Part shown: piece by piece, positions 10,431-22,018 of the stretch
Position numbering within the stretch: position 1 is the stretch's first letter
Layout of the letters: the number at the start of each line of letters is the position of its first letter
DNA from: Symbiodinium microadriaticum
Lineage: Eukaryota > Sar > Dinophyceae > Suessiales > Symbiodiniaceae
Direction of reading: 5' to 3'
NCBI GenBank assembly: GCA_001939145.1
Contig: LSRX01000297.1
Location: 439,912-503,911 of the forward strand
DNA length: 64,000 bases
Program-made: the position numbers and the translations under genes
Notes under the pieces: generated by a model
What the model was told of the DNA's origin: nothing
The model's database searches: none
The model's input: the letters and a program-made list of their open reading frames with translations, nothing else

Positions 10431-11229
10431 ATCCTTGCAGACTAGGCACAGAGGGGGAGGGAGTTGAACCGTCGTATAGCTCAGGGCATTCTTTAGCACA
10501 CGGCAGTCCCACGAGACAGTTGCAACTGAGGGGTGTGCTTCATGATTGCTTTATCTAGTCATTCTGGGCTGTGCACCCTGATCCCTAGATACTAACACGT
10601 CTTCCTGGGTCGCCCGACCCAGGTTTTGCAAGCCAACGTGCCCGTGGTTTTTGCCAGCGTTGCTGTGCAGGCCTGATGAAAGTCACACATCATGTGACAA
10701 TGTGAGGTTTTCACTCTACTTCAGAGGCGGCTGTTCCGAGCCAGGAGAGGCTTAAGGCATCTTGAGGCACCTACGTTGCTGGTTACAGAGGACCGTTGTG
10801 CGGAAGAGCTTGCCACATGTGCCTAAAGGATCCAAGGGACTTGGCAGGTACAGGTATATATAGTACTTTGTTTGGGGTAGCTCGTGTTGCCTCACTCCCA
10901 ACCCTACCTACTGCGTGCACCGACCGCTCAAGTAGAGTCCAAGTACAGCCAAAGCCCGAAACCCTGAACCCCAAACAATAACTCCACACCCGAAACCCGG
11001 ACTCAGGACCCTCCCTGCAAGATCGGCACACTGACACTCAGGAATCAGACTTACAAGGACCAAGGTGCCCCTGAGGGGCAACTGCTCCAATAGGCTCATG
11101 CTCCAAAGCCCGACCGGGAGAGGGTTTAGGGTCCAAAGCGCCCATTGGAAGAGTATAGTTGCAGGTCGGCAATTCTACCAAACATCTAGAAAAGCTCTAC
11201 CTTATTCATTAGTGTAGGAGTCTGGGGTC

Positions 11230-11335
11230 ATATACATATATATATATATATATTTATTTATTTATTTATTTAAATAGAAAACATGTGTATATATATATAT
11301 GTGTATATATATATACACACATATATGTGTATATA
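11230..11335. repeat. AT-rich TA/TTTA microsatellite
   Basis: (TA)n, then (TTTA)n, then TA/TGTATA blocks with near-palindromic structure. Confidence 0.9.
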
Positions 11336-11555
11336 ACTATTTATGTGTTCATGTTAAGGAACCCTCAAGAATAGTCTTAGCAATCGTCCCCAACGTCCTA
11401 GCAGGCCCTAACCTTCCCAAAGGCGCATATCTCCGAACTTAAACAAAGTCTTAACATCCTAAATCCTAAACTAGCCCGTTCACTCTTTCATGTCTTGCGA
11501 GGTATGATACACAGCTTTAGTCCCAAAAACCCTAGCGTTTTTGAGGATATATATA

Positions 11556-11556
11556 N
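11556..11556. other. Single-N assembly join
   Basis: One N inside a TA-rich microsatellite. Other single Ns in this window sit at duplicated sequence, so contiguity here is uncertain. Confidence 0.8.
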
Positions 11557-11775
11557 ATGCATATGCATATACATATACATATAAATATACACATATATGT
11601 GAAAGAGTGTATATGTGCATATATATATATATACACGCATGTATGTGTATGTATGTATGTATGTGTGTATATATATATATATATTCATTTTTATTTATCT
11701 ATCAGTATTCATCTATCTAGCTAACTATTTATCTATCTATCTATCTACCTATCTATCTATCTATCTATCTATCCA
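11557..11775. repeat. ATGC/TA/TGTA/ATCT microsatellite
   Basis: ATATGC and TA units, (TGTA)n near 11640-11665, (TA)n, then (ATCT)n at about 11728-11772. Confidence 0.92.
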
Positions 11776-11879
11776 ATATAGAACTAAAACTATACCGAAA
11801 GGCTTTACGGCTAAAGTTGGAAATCTGTGAAAGGAAGGACGGAGGCTCAGGGTTAAGGTCTTGATTGCAACATTCCGGG

Positions 11880-11990
11880 TTTGCGGTTTGGGGTTTTAGG
11901 ATTTAGGGTTTAGGGTTTTAGGGTTTTAGGGTTTCGGGTTTTAGGGTTTAGGGTTTTAGGATTTAGAGTTTTAGGGTATAGGGTTTAGGA
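11880..11990 (+). repeat. TTTAGGG/TTTTAGGG tract
   Basis: About fourteen units, many with an extra T. Confidence 0.9.
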
Positions 11991-12123
11991 GGGGTCAGAG
12001 GACTCATCTCGAAGACGGGATAAAGCCTTTTGGCTCCAACAGCAGTTCTATCAATGACTTTTCGGGTCAGCCCAACACTGCAGTTTCAATCTCCCTGTGA
12101 ACACTGAAGAGTCCAGCTGTAGG

Positions 12124-12192
12124 CTCGAAGGTTGCGAACAATGTCAGCATGTGGCAATTCGAAGGTTGGGAACAATGTCAGCATGCGGTAAT
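12124..12192. repeat. Two-copy 38 bp tandem repeat
   Basis: TCGAAGGTTGCGAACAATG and TCGAAGGTTGGGAACAATG, each followed by TCAGCATG(T/C)GG. The two copies differ by a few substitutions. Confidence 0.85.
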
Positions 12193-12821
12193 TAGGGTAC
12201 CTACAAAACGCTCCACTAAGCCGAACATGCGAGCCTTACCATGAAGTGGGGCTTAAGGCTTAGGGCTTATAAGGGTACTACCTCCGGATTACTTTCCTTC
12301 AATGGTGCTGCGGCTTGTAGCGGAAGACAGAAGGAGAACGCAAGAGCACTGCTGATGATTGAAGGCGCCTCGTGCCTGTGGTATTTAGATCTCTGAGGGC
12401 TTGGGCTAACTGGATGCTACAAGGAGCCAACTAAAGGAGCCAGTACAACACTCCAAAGGCTGGAAATGCATAAGGCGGAAAACCAAAAGGCCCTTCTCAA
12501 GACTAATCGGAATAATTCTCAGTAGCACTAAAACTAAGAACCAAGATAATAATGACAATTGACGCATAATCGAGATACAGACAATCGTAGTAGTCATGAT
12601 AGCAGTGGTAGTGGTAGACGTCGCCGTAGTTGCAATGATGCTAGAGTAACGAAACCAACAACACGAATGATGGCTATCATGAGAGGTTTATAACAACCAG
12701 AAGAACAGCAACAACACAATAATAATAGTAATATTAATAATAATCAGACTAATACCATAAGAATAATAACAAAAATAACAATACCGTCAATCCTTAACCA
12801 GACTCCACTATTCAGATCCTG

Positions 12822-12841
12822 CCCCCCCCCCAAAAAAAAAA
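12822..12841. repeat. C10-A10 homopolymer junction
   Basis: Ten C followed directly by ten A, preceded by an AATAAT-rich stretch (12717-12780). Confidence 0.93.
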
Positions 12842-13238
12842 CCTGGCAATAACGATTGAAGCCCACCCCCCTCCCTTCAATTGAGGGGTCTTTAGCACCT
12901 TCATACAGTAAGGGTCTGCATCTGGGTGCAGGGCCTGGGAGACTAGGGCCCTGAATTCATTGGCAATACGCTCCTTATTGATAGAATGTGGTAAGTTTAT
13001 AGGGCCTTATAGCAGTTCAGAACAGGGTCTGGGGGACTCATCACACCCTAAACCGTCCCGAAACACTAAACACGAAACACTAAACCCGAATCCGAAGCGG
13101 TTACGGGCTCAACCACAAACCCTAAATCCAACCGTTCAGAGGACAGACTTTCGATCCGCGTGCTCAGCTTCCGACTGTTTCTTCCCAGGCTCACTTGCTG
13201 GACGCCCCGGTAGCGTAAGAGCAACCTGCCATGGGGAT

Positions 13239-13332
13239 TACCCATAGGTCCCTAAGTAGTTCCTTTTCGGAATTACCTTATAGGATTCTAGATATAGACC
13301 ATAAAAAGGAACTGCTTAGGGGCCTATGGGTA
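13239..13332 (+). mobile_element. MITE-like element, family A
   Basis: Complete 94 bp copy with TA-flanked CCCATAGG...CCTATGGG ends and a family core. It differs from the others mainly by CCCATAGGTCCC in the left arm. Confidence 0.88.
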
Positions 13333-13440
13333 GGGCTTTAGGGTTTACTCGGATTTAACAGCAACCTGCCACGGCGTGGTACGTTCGTCGAGTTGATGTT
13401 GGGTTGGGTCTCGTGCTAGCATTTCTAATCGGAGAAAGCC

Positions 13441-13488
13441 ACAGAGAGAGAGAGAGGGAGAGAAAGAGAGTGAGAGAGAGGGAGGGAG
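13441..13488. repeat. GA-rich simple sequence
   Basis: Purine tract of GAGA/GGGA units. Confidence 0.9.
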
Positions 13489-14165
13489 ATTGGTGAAACT
13501 TATAGGCCTGGCCTTTTGGTTTGTAGATGTCTGTAGCATGTGACCGGATTAAGCTTCACGAGAACCACATAGTTCTCTCAGAGCATCCCAAAGGTTTAAG
13601 CAAAACATGCTACTGGAACCATGATGATATCAAACAAATCAATCCCGAACCCCAAATCCGCTAGCAAAACCCTAAACCCTACACCCTAAACCCGAAACAC
13701 CCAAAAGTCCTAAGCTCCGACTGTCCCAGGCTTCCGGGTTCAGGGTTACGTGGTTTAGGGTTTCGGGGGTTGGGGTTTAGGGTTCCATTTGGGCATAACA
13801 TCCCAGCTTGCATCTGGCGACCTACCCCCCTGTATACAAAAAAGCCCAAACCTTGAACCCACACCCTGCGAACCTCAATGACATGGAACACGGCGAAGTC
13901 TCACGCACTCAACTTTTCAACCCCCCCAAAAATAAAAATGCTGAGAGTCCTACATTCAGAGAGATACTGCTGCAGGCACAACACCCAAACCCTGTTCTAA
14001 TCTTAAGGCCCCTATATGAGGCCTCAGGTCCCAAACAACCCTATATATAAACCCAGGACTCCCTAAGCTCAAGGGCAACGACGACCAAAAAAGTGGCGGC
14101 AGAGCTGATGACCGTCGAGGAAGTGCAGCGCATGGAGAGTCTTGCCTGAACATGCCCGGGGGTTC

Positions 14166-14337
14166 TACTTATAGTCTGCATTGTAGTTCCCTTTTGGGGT
14201 TTTGGGGTTTAGGGTTTGGGGTTTTAGGGTTTAGGGTTTCTCCATTGTAGTTCCTTTTTGGGGTTACCCTTTTAGGATCCCCCCAAAAAAATTAATTGGT
14301 TAAACCAAAAAAAGAACCACAATGGAGACTATAGGTA
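14166..14337 (+). mobile_element. Family B element interrupted by a TTTAGGG tract
   Basis: A left arm (14166-14199) is followed by about 40 bp of TTTAGGG/TTTTGGGG units (14200-14239). Then comes a second left arm starting CTCCATTGTAGTTCC at 14240, with the core and right arm ending at 14337. The tract is thus bracketed by a duplicated arm of some 24 bp. Confidence 0.85.
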
Positions 14338-14867
14338 GGGTTAAGGGCTCTCAGGGGGGGCGGGGGCTTGATGTTTCTTCATCGGCCTTTTGTGATTGAG
14401 ACAAAGACTGTAATTAGGGGTGCACCGGGTTGCTGAAGGCTTTGCGACTACGGATGGCTCCCTTGGGCTCTTGTGACTTGCTTCTAGAGCTGCGCATGGT
14501 GGCCGTCGATCCTGTTACAGAGATTGCCCTTGCTTACGGCATCTAGGGTTTGAAAGCGGACTTTGTTCCATCTACGTTTATGCAGTAATGCTGGTACTTC
14601 AATCCAACAACAGGATCCCACACACTTACGTTGGGGATGCTCGAAGATTACACAAACCATAACTGCCAGAATTGTGGATCCTACTATAGAAACCTTACTC
14701 TCCCTCCTATGTAGGCGCGGACGACTTAGGACAAACTACGACTAGGCCCCTTTGGGCATCCACACCGAGACCTTCCTGAAAAGGGCCTACCTTCGGGCGA
14801 TGCACGGCTTCAAAGTGCCAAGCGGAGTGTATAGTATGGAGTTTAAAACTGGGCGGGCATGGACTAT

Positions 14868-15098
14868 CATGGAACCCTAAACCCTAAAACTGCTCTATGT
14901 CATAGCAGCCTAAACCCTAAAACTGCCCAATGTCATAGAACCCTAAACCCTAAAACTGCTCAATGTCATAGCAGCCTAAACCCTAAAACTGCCCAATGTC
15001 ATAGAACCCTAAACCCTAAAACTGCTCGATCATAGAACCCTTAACCCTAAAACTGCTCAATCATAGAACCCTAAACCCTAAAAACTGCTCCATGTCCC
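14868..15098 (-). repeat. Tandem repeat AACCCTAAACCCTAAAACTGC, about 32 bp unit
   Basis: About seven units, each made of two CCCTAAA heptamers plus ACTGC(T/C)CAATGTCATAG. Units alternate GAACCCTAAACCC and CAGCCTAAACCC, giving a 64 bp dimer. The last units lack the ATGT segment. Confidence 0.93.
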
Positions 15099-16052
15099 TG
15101 AAACTGAGCGGTCGGCTCTCATCCACCTGCCAGGCAGCTGCAGCTTTAAATTCGCCTTTTGCGCCGTCTCTGAGGGGTTTAAGATTGAAGATGCTATGGT
15201 TTAGGGTTTAGGGTTTAGGGGTTTAAGAGGATATAGAGGTTCCTTGGCGACTTTGGGCTGGACGATAACGTATATTTTGTGTGAAGGAACCCCCAAAAGA
15301 AATCATGCAGGCAACCGTTCAGGCCCGTTTGTTACAGGGAGGGGCCCTGGACATTTACGCAGGGCCACATCGGGTTTCGGAGTTGAAGATGGGAGCTCGA
15401 ACCTCGCTGACGACGCCGGCTTCGAGGTCGTCGTTGATGCTGTGGCAGAGCACCTTTGCGAGTCGAAGGTCTACGGTTCTCCTGTTATATAGGGGTTTAG
15501 AGTTTAGGGGTTTTGGTTTCAAAAAGACGGCGCTCTGGTGCCCACTCTGAGTTTTTTTTCGGGATTCTGCGGGGAAGAAGATACCCAATTGCGCGATAAG
15601 CCCAGGTGTGGCGGTCTGTTTTGATTCCACACAAACTAATACCCAAACTCCCCGGCGCGAAGCCTTATCATGCTAGGGTTAAGGGCTTACGGTTTAGGGT
15701 TTAAGGTTAAGAGCTTAGGGATAAACCCCTCCCTTCAACAAGCAGTATGGCAGGGATCCCGGAAGATTCAGGCCCTTAAATTAGACAAATCAGGCTTGTT
15801 AACCAGGGGCATTACCTTATAAACCCCTAAAGCCCTAAACCCTAAAACCCTAAAACCCTATAAACCCTATACACCATGAACTTCAAGCTCTGAGCCCTAA
15901 AACGCGAAGTCGTTCTGCGGCCCGGACAATCTCTGAGGCCTCATCGCTTAGCCCATGGAGCTTGCACGCCGCCTTTCGCCGGGACACGTGCCTAAACAAC
16001 CAGAATAGTTAAATGGGATCTATAAAGGTTCCTAACGGGATCTGTATGGGGT

Positions 16053-16100
16053 TACTACTGTTGGTGAAATAAATCCTGCATTACCTTAAGGTCCCTTCGA
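16053..16100. mobile_element. Solo end of family C element
   Basis: TACTGTTGGTGAAATAAATC then CTGCATTACC matches the terminal arm of 34708-34822. No opposing arm is visible. Confidence 0.65.
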
Positions 16101-16150
16101 AAAGCTCGTTCACCTTCGGTTTAAGCTCTCGGCCCGCTCGGGTTTAGGGA

Positions 16151-16189
16151 TTTTTTTTTTTTTTTTTTTTTGGGGGGGGGGGGGGGGGG
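16151..16189. repeat. T21-G18 homopolymer junction
   Basis: Twenty-one T directly followed by eighteen G, within TTTAGGG-rich sequence. Confidence 0.95.
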
Positions 16190-16289
16190 TTATAGGGTAG
16201 TTTATGGTTTAGGGTTTAAGGTTAAAGGCTTTAGGAGCTGGGGCTTATTCAAGGCAGTTCAGGTAATGAGGGCCTTCCAAGGGTGCTGT

Positions 16290-16390
16290 GGTTTAGTTTA
16301 GGGTTTAGGGGTTTAGGGCTTTAGGGACTTAGGGGTTTAGGGTTTAGGGGTAGGGTTTAGGGGTAGGGTTTAGGGGTCTAGGGTTTAGGT
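16290..16390 (+). repeat. TTTAGGG/TTTAGGGG tract
   Basis: About thirteen units, including a GTTTAGGGGTAGG sub-repeat. Confidence 0.9.
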
Positions 16391-16842
16391 CTTGTTGGCT
16401 TTGGGCTTGCGGCGTCGGGACTAAGGCTCATCTGGGCACCAAGTACCCTCTCCACTCTGAAGGGGCTCTCATAATCCCCATTGCTAGGTATATGGCTGGA
16501 ACTCCACTAGAGTGTAGCTAACAAGAATCATGCTAACAAATCTGACAAATAATTACATCACATTAGACTTCCTGCCAGTATGCCCATACAGCCTCATCAT
16601 AGCAATATACATATAAATATAAACAACAATATAGTCATAGGCATGATAAACACGTATGTACAGCTTTTCAATATTGCGGGAAGCCCCGTATACATGCACC
16701 ACACCTCTATCGCAAACCCAGCCTCACATACCCCCAAAGCCCAGCATGGCTCCTACCTGCTTGGCTTCGCCGCCTGTGGAAGCTCGGCTGATCCTGAGAA
16801 GCAGAGTTTAGGTTTTTGGGGTTTAGGAAGTTATTTAGGATT

Positions 16843-16921
16843 TACCCAGAGGCCCCTAAGCAGTTCCTTTTTGGGATTACCTTATAGGATTCTAAATATA
16901 AATCGCAAAAAGGAACTAAGG
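16843..16921 (+). mobile_element. Family A element, right end lost
   Basis: The left arm TACCCAGAGGCCCCTAAG and core are present. The right arm stops after AAAAAGGAACTA, and the CTTAGGGGCCTATGGG end is missing. Confidence 0.82.
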
Positions 16922-17135
16922 TTCATTAGAGTTGAGGGTTAAGTGTTTAGGGCTCATGCGTCGAAGCACAGAGGACGCAAGATAAGACCAGTACTACTCG
17001 AACAATGGGTGGGGGTTCTCTATTTTGGGAGCTGTGCTATCTGTTCCATACTGAACAAGCTCCGGGAATCTAGACAGGAACCCACAGCTGTCTCACTACA
17101 CATATGCTATTTCAACCATATATGCACGTACAATA

Positions 17136-17690
17136 TTGTATGTATGTATGTATGTATGTATGTATGTATGGTATGTATGGTATGTATGGTATGTATGGTA
17201 TGTATGGTATGTACGGTATGTATGGTATGTACGGTATGTATGTATGGTTTGTATGGTATTGGTAATGGTAATGGTAATGGTAGTGGTAATGGTATTGGTG
17301 TGGTATGGTATGGCATGGCATGGCATGGCATGGCATGGCATGGCATGGCATGGCATGGCATGGCATGGTATGGTATGGTATGGTATGGTATGTATGTATG
17401 TATGTATGTATGTATGTATGGTATGTATGGTATGTATGGTATGTATGGTATGTATGGTATGGTATGGTATGGTATGGTATGGTATGTATGTATGTATGTA
17501 TGTATGTATGTGTGCGTGTGTGTATGTATCTATTTATCATATTATATTATGTTATATTATATTATACCATATTATATTATATTGTATTATATACATTTAT
17601 TTATTATATATATATATATTATATTATATTATATTATATTATATTATATTATATTATATTATATTATATTATATTATATTATATATAGGC
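17136..17690. repeat. Long compound microsatellite
   Basis: Ordered blocks: (GTAT)n, (GTATG)n, TGGTAA units, (GGCAT)n at about 17308-17366, (GGTAT)n, repeated (GTAT)n and GGTATGTAT, then (TATTA)n at 17540-17685. Open frames of up to 302 codons on both strands are translations of this array (MYVC, MACH, YHTY patterns), not genes. Confidence 0.96.
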
Positions 17691-18171
17691 TTTGTCGGCT
17701 CACAATAAGGCACGGTGCGACATGGGCCCGGGTGAAGCAGCCAACAAAGGACCTCATAGTCGTCCGAAGGATCATCGAGCCGAGCACGGCCGTTTCCTTC
17801 CACATAGGACCGCATACAAGTGAAGAGGCAGATCACAAAGTGGAATGGTGACCCCGAGCGCGGGCTCTGGGACCAAAAGTCTTCTGTGATCCGGAGGGTC
17901 TCGGAGATGACTTCAAGCTTGTCACAGTGTGGCCATCCCTTGCTGAGGATGGCATCAGCAACGGAAACGTCGACTTGCTTATTTCTTTATCTCTATCTCT
18001 ATATGCATGTATATACGTCGGTCCGAGTTGACTTCGTCTAATTTAGCACCTCTGGGCGGTGGAGGATACACTGCGCTGGATCACTTGGAGCCTCAGAGCT
18101 ACAACAAAAGCCCTGCAAGGGCCTTATGGGGTTTAGGGGTTTAAGGTTTAGGGCTTACTTTGTATAATAAA

Positions 18172-18260
18172 ATGTAGGGTCTCTATGTTAGGAATCATGA
18201 CTATGATTTGGGAAAGTATCCCTCCCCATAGGAGTACCTAACACCCCTTTGGAATTTCCA
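18172..18260 (+). repeat. Dispersed repeat E, copy 2
   Basis: GTAGGGTCTCTATGTTAGGA, ATGATTTGGG, GTATCCCTCCCCATA and CCCTTTGG match copies at 7285-7360 and 49975-50038. Confidence 0.72.
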
Positions 18261-18354
18261 AAGGGCCTTTTACGCTGCTTTCTGGAAATCCGATGCCATC
18301 AAGCAACGCCAGTCCGTGGACCTTGAACCCGTTCAAACCTTGCAGTAACCCCCA

Positions 18355-18440
18355 ACCCCAAGCCCTTAAACCCTAGACCCTCAACCCGCTCAAATAAACC
18401 CTAAACCCTCAACCCTAAACCCTCAAAAGCCCTAAACTCA
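18355..18440 (-). repeat. CCCTAAA tract
   Basis: Degenerate CCCTAAA/CCCTCAA units. Confidence 0.8.
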
Positions 18441-18999
18441 CTCTAACTCATAACTCAACTCATGATGTTTTCAGGGACCCATGCATGTGCGGCCCATCGG
18501 GCCTTGAGCGCCGGCCTAAGCCCCTGTCGAGCCCGGACAATCGGCACAAAGCATCAGTGTAAGCTAAGACTTCCAAGAGACTTGCAGTGTGACGCCGATG
18601 TCCGCCCTAAACTTCATAAGCCCTAAACCCTCAAACAAAACACTACACTGTTTGACAACACAAACTTCAACACCCACCGAACCCCCGCAGCCCCAAGCCC
18701 CCCAGACAAGCACGGTTTAGGGACAGGGTTTAGGGTTTAGGGTTCAGGGTTCAGGGGCACATGAACCCTTAGGGTCGACTGCTCTCTGAGAGGGCTGGCT
18801 GCAAGACGTGCTCCATGAGAAGCACTTGACCGGCCTGGGGACAGGCTGAAAGTTGGGATGCTTTTTCTTTTTCTTGCAGTTTAGGGGCTTAGCGTGTAGG
18901 TGTTCAGGGGCTTTGGGCTGAGGGTCTAGGATTTAGGGTATAGCCGAGAAGTGTCTTTCAGGGGAATGTGGGTTTTGCAAGGTTGTTTGTTGCATGCAA

Positions 19000-19130
19000 G
19001 GCCATACATACATGCACCCATCCATCCATCCATCCATGCATGTGCATATACACACATGTATGTATGTGTGTATGCACGCATGCATGCATGCATGCATTCA
19101 TGCATGGATGGATGGATAGATAGATAGAGA
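19000..19130. repeat. ATCC/ATGC/ATAG microsatellite
   Basis: Short tetranucleotide blocks (CATC)n, (TGCA)n and (GATA)n, partly self-complementary. Confidence 0.9.
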
Positions 19131-19320
19131 GCATATACCCGGCACTTTGTTGAACTTAGAGCTTCAAGGCTCGAGGGTTATCGTCCTCAGGGTATTGGGG
19201 GTATCAGAACCTAGGGCTGCTTCAACGTGATCGGCGGCTTAAGGCTTTCTCGGACTGTTGTTTTTGTTTGCAGCCGATCCTAGAAGCAAGCGTAGGAAGA
19301 CACCCTCTTATGGTGGATTC

Positions 19321-19415
19321 TACCCATAGGCCCCTAAGTAGTAGTTTTTTGGGGATTACCTTATAGGATTCTAAATATAAACCATAAACAGGAACGACTT
19401 AGGGGCCTATGGCTA
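19321..19415 (+). mobile_element. MITE-like element, family A
   Basis: Full length with TA flanks. The right arm is slightly decayed (CCTATGGCTA). Confidence 0.86.
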
Positions 19416-20086
19416 TTTTGGTCCCTGGATCCTAGAGGCTCCTCCAGTATGCCACAGCCGGTTCACCTGCACTGCAATCGGTCTTTACAGTCGCCACGCG
19501 CCTGTTGCCCTAAGGCTCCATGCACCTAAAGAGCAGATGCAACTATATAGGAACCCCCTAAGGCCGAGGTATATACTATACAGAATACTTCATATAAGCC
19601 TTATAAGCAACTATGTAGGAGCGCCCGAAGGCCGACATAATACAAGCACATGGAGCCTCAAGGCTGCTCCATGCCGTGGATGCAAATCATTTTTTGTGGG
19701 AAAGCATGTCCGCGCAGTCTCCACGGATGCGCACGCATCTTAAAGATCTTGGGCTAAAGGCTCGTGTTGTTCAGGGTTGCGGGTGTGGTTTCAATAATCC
19801 AAGGGTGATCATGTAGGGTTCGGGGCCAAATACTACATTTGGGGCTGTCTTGAGCCTTAGCAGTATAAGGACAACAAAATAACAACAATTACACTGGCCA
19901 AAATGAGAATCATAACCCCGAACATATTTGTAGCCTGCAACTAAAGGATACTAACTTAAAATAAACTGCGAAGCCCGGCCTTGTCTGCGCGATGCACATG
20001 CAGGCGCAGTGGGTACATCTCCAACTCCACACGGCCATCGATCTCGATGACCTGAGGTCACAGAAACGCCAAGCCCGACTTGCCCC

Positions 20087-20181
20087 TACTCATAGGCCCC
20101 TAAGTAGTTCCTTTTTCTGGGTTTATATTTAGAATCCTATGAGGCAATCCCAAATAGGAACTACTTAGGGGCTCATGGGTA
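20087..20181 (-). mobile_element. MITE-like element, family A (inverted)
   Basis: Complete copy whose core reads on the minus strand (GTTTATATTTAGAATCCTAT on plus). TA flanks both ends. Confidence 0.86.
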
Positions 20182-20554
20182 ATGACCTACCTTTCTCAGG
20201 GTTTGTATACAGAAATCAGAATAAGAAACCCTCAAACGCAAGAAATGTGTTGGGGCTATAACCCTGAAGCCCTAGACCAAGAGGAACATATTGCCGATGC
20301 CGGAAGGTTCAGGATTTCGTGGGCACTGACATAAGGATTCCGCGAAGGGCTTTGGTCAGGGGTTCATGATTTAGGGAAGTGGAACCCCCGCGCCGAAAAT
20401 CTGAACTCTTGATCGCTCACCGCAGTCCTTCGGAACCCGAATATCCTGGAACCTGCTTCTCGTTGCTGAGGGCCCCTGGCCCCGATGAAACCTCAATCCG
20501 TTTAGGCTTTCGCTTTCATGTCGAAGGCCGAGGGGTTTTTGGGACTCTTTAGGG

Positions 20555-20632
20555 CTTCCCATAGGCTCCAATTTAGTTCCTTTTTGGGGTTACCTTATAA
20601 GATTCTGAATATAGCTCACTTAGGGTTTCCAT
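20555..20632 (+). mobile_element. Degenerate family A element
   Basis: CCCATAGGCTCCAATTTAG, TTACCTTATAAGATTCTGAA and CACTTAGGG remain. The right end is shortened. Confidence 0.6.
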
Positions 20633-20765
20633 CCTGGATTGAAGGTGGGCAAGTCAGCTTCGAGGATGAGTGAGCAAGCATTCCTGTGCAACGAAGCGAA
20701 GCAGGCTCTCAAATCCGAAAGCCCGCTCGGCTTTGAGTATGGGATCCTTAAGGGGTGGAGGGGGG

Positions 20766-21420
20766 NNNNNNNNNNNNNNNNNNNNNNNNNNNNNNNNNNN
20801 NNNNNNNNNNNNNNNNNNNNNNNNNNNNNNNNNNNNNNNNNNNNNNNNNNNNNNNNNNNNNNNNNNNNNNNNNNNNNNNNNNNNNNNNNNNNNNNNNNNN
20901 NNNNNNNNNNNNNNNNNNNNNNNNNNNNNNNNNNNNNNNNNNNNNNNNNNNNNNNNNNNNNNNNNNNNNNNNNNNNNNNNNNNNNNNNNNNNNNNNNNNN
21001 NNNNNNNNNNNNNNNNNNNNNNNNNNNNNNNNNNNNNNNNNNNNNNNNNNNNNNNNNNNNNNNNNNNNNNNNNNNNNNNNNNNNNNNNNNNNNNNNNNNN
21101 NNNNNNNNNNNNNNNNNNNNNNNNNNNNNNNNNNNNNNNNNNNNNNNNNNNNNNNNNNNNNNNNNNNNNNNNNNNNNNNNNNNNNNNNNNNNNNNNNNNN
21201 NNNNNNNNNNNNNNNNNNNNNNNNNNNNNNNNNNNNNNNNNNNNNNNNNNNNNNNNNNNNNNNNNNNNNNNNNNNNNNNNNNNNNNNNNNNNNNNNNNNN
21301 NNNNNNNNNNNNNNNNNNNNNNNNNNNNNNNNNNNNNNNNNNNNNNNNNNNNNNNNNNNNNNNNNNNNNNNNNNNNNNNNNNNNNNNNNNNNNNNNNNNN
21401 NNNNNNNNNNNNNNNNNNNN
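20766..21420. other. Assembly gap (655 N)
   Basis: Run of N. Open frames across it are artefacts of undetermined bases. The right edge is a CCCTAAA palindrome, so repeat content probably caused the break. Confidence 0.99.
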
Positions 21421-21446
21421 TCGGTTGCAAAGGCTAAAAAAAACCT

Positions 21447-21484
21447 AAACCCTAAACCCTAAATTAGGGTTTCAGGGTTTAGGG
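21447..21484. repeat. Head-to-head CCCTAAA/TTTAGGG palindrome
   Basis: CCTAAACCCTAAACCCTAAA meets TTAGGGTTTCAGGGTTTAGG with almost no spacer, forming an inverted telomere-repeat junction next to the gap. Confidence 0.85.
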
Positions 21485-21507
21485 AGGTGTACGGGGCTGC
21501 ATGAGTT

Positions 21508-21606
21508 TACCCATAGGCCCCTAAGTAGTTCCTTTTTGGGATTACCTTATAGGATTCTAAATATAATATAAACCATAAAAAGGAACTACTTAGGGGCCTA
21601 TGGGTA
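21508..21606 (+). mobile_element. MITE-like element, family A
   Basis: Near-consensus 99 bp copy with perfect CCCATAGGCCCCTAAGTAG arms and TA flanks. It contains a small AATATA duplication. Confidence 0.92.
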
Positions 21607-21675
21607 GGCTTCGATGGTTTCAAGGGGACCTGACTCTTTTGCGCCCCAGACCCAACCCAGGGCTTCCGGTCTATA

Positions 21676-21832
21676 GAGTTTAGGGGTTTAGGGTTTAGGG
21701 TTTAGGGGTTTAGGGGTGTAGGGGATTACGGGTTTAGGGGTTTGGGGTTTAGGGGTTTCGGGGTTTAGGGTTTAGGTGTTTGGGGTTAGGGTTTAGGGTT
21801 TAGGGGTTCAGGGTTTAGGGGTTTAGGGTTGC
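21676..21832 (+). repeat. TTTAGGG/TTTAGGGG tract
   Basis: About twenty units, alternating 7 and 8 bases. Confidence 0.92.
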
Positions 21833-21854
21833 GGCTAGAGTTCTGGATTGGAGC

Positions 21855-21910
21855 TTACCTCTAGTCCCCATTGTAGTTCCTTGTTTGCTTTCACCCAAAA
21901 AGGAGCTACT
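21855..21910 (+). mobile_element. Internally deleted family B fragment
   Basis: TACCTCTAGTCCCCATTGTAG is followed by TTCCTTG, then CCCAAAAAGGAGCTAC. The core and right end are missing. Confidence 0.65.
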
Positions 21911-21969
21911 AATTGCCTTCGGGAAGGAGTCCAGGAGTTGGGAATGACAGTTGAGGGTTATGAAGGTGC

Positions 21970-22018
21970 ACCCTAAACCCCAAACCCTAAACCCCCAAAC
22001 CCCTAAACCCTAAACCCC
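21970..22018 (-). repeat. CCCTAAA tract
   Basis: Six to seven units of CCCTAAA/CCCCTAAA. Confidence 0.9.

Noticed and set aside
17136..17851. Open frames up to 302 codons with MYVC/MACH/YHTY patterns
   Set aside because: They are translations of tetra- and pentanucleotide repeats and are open on both strands and in several frames.
20639..21462. Open frames of 235-269 codons
   Set aside because: Almost all codons are N; the frames exist only because the gap contains no stop.
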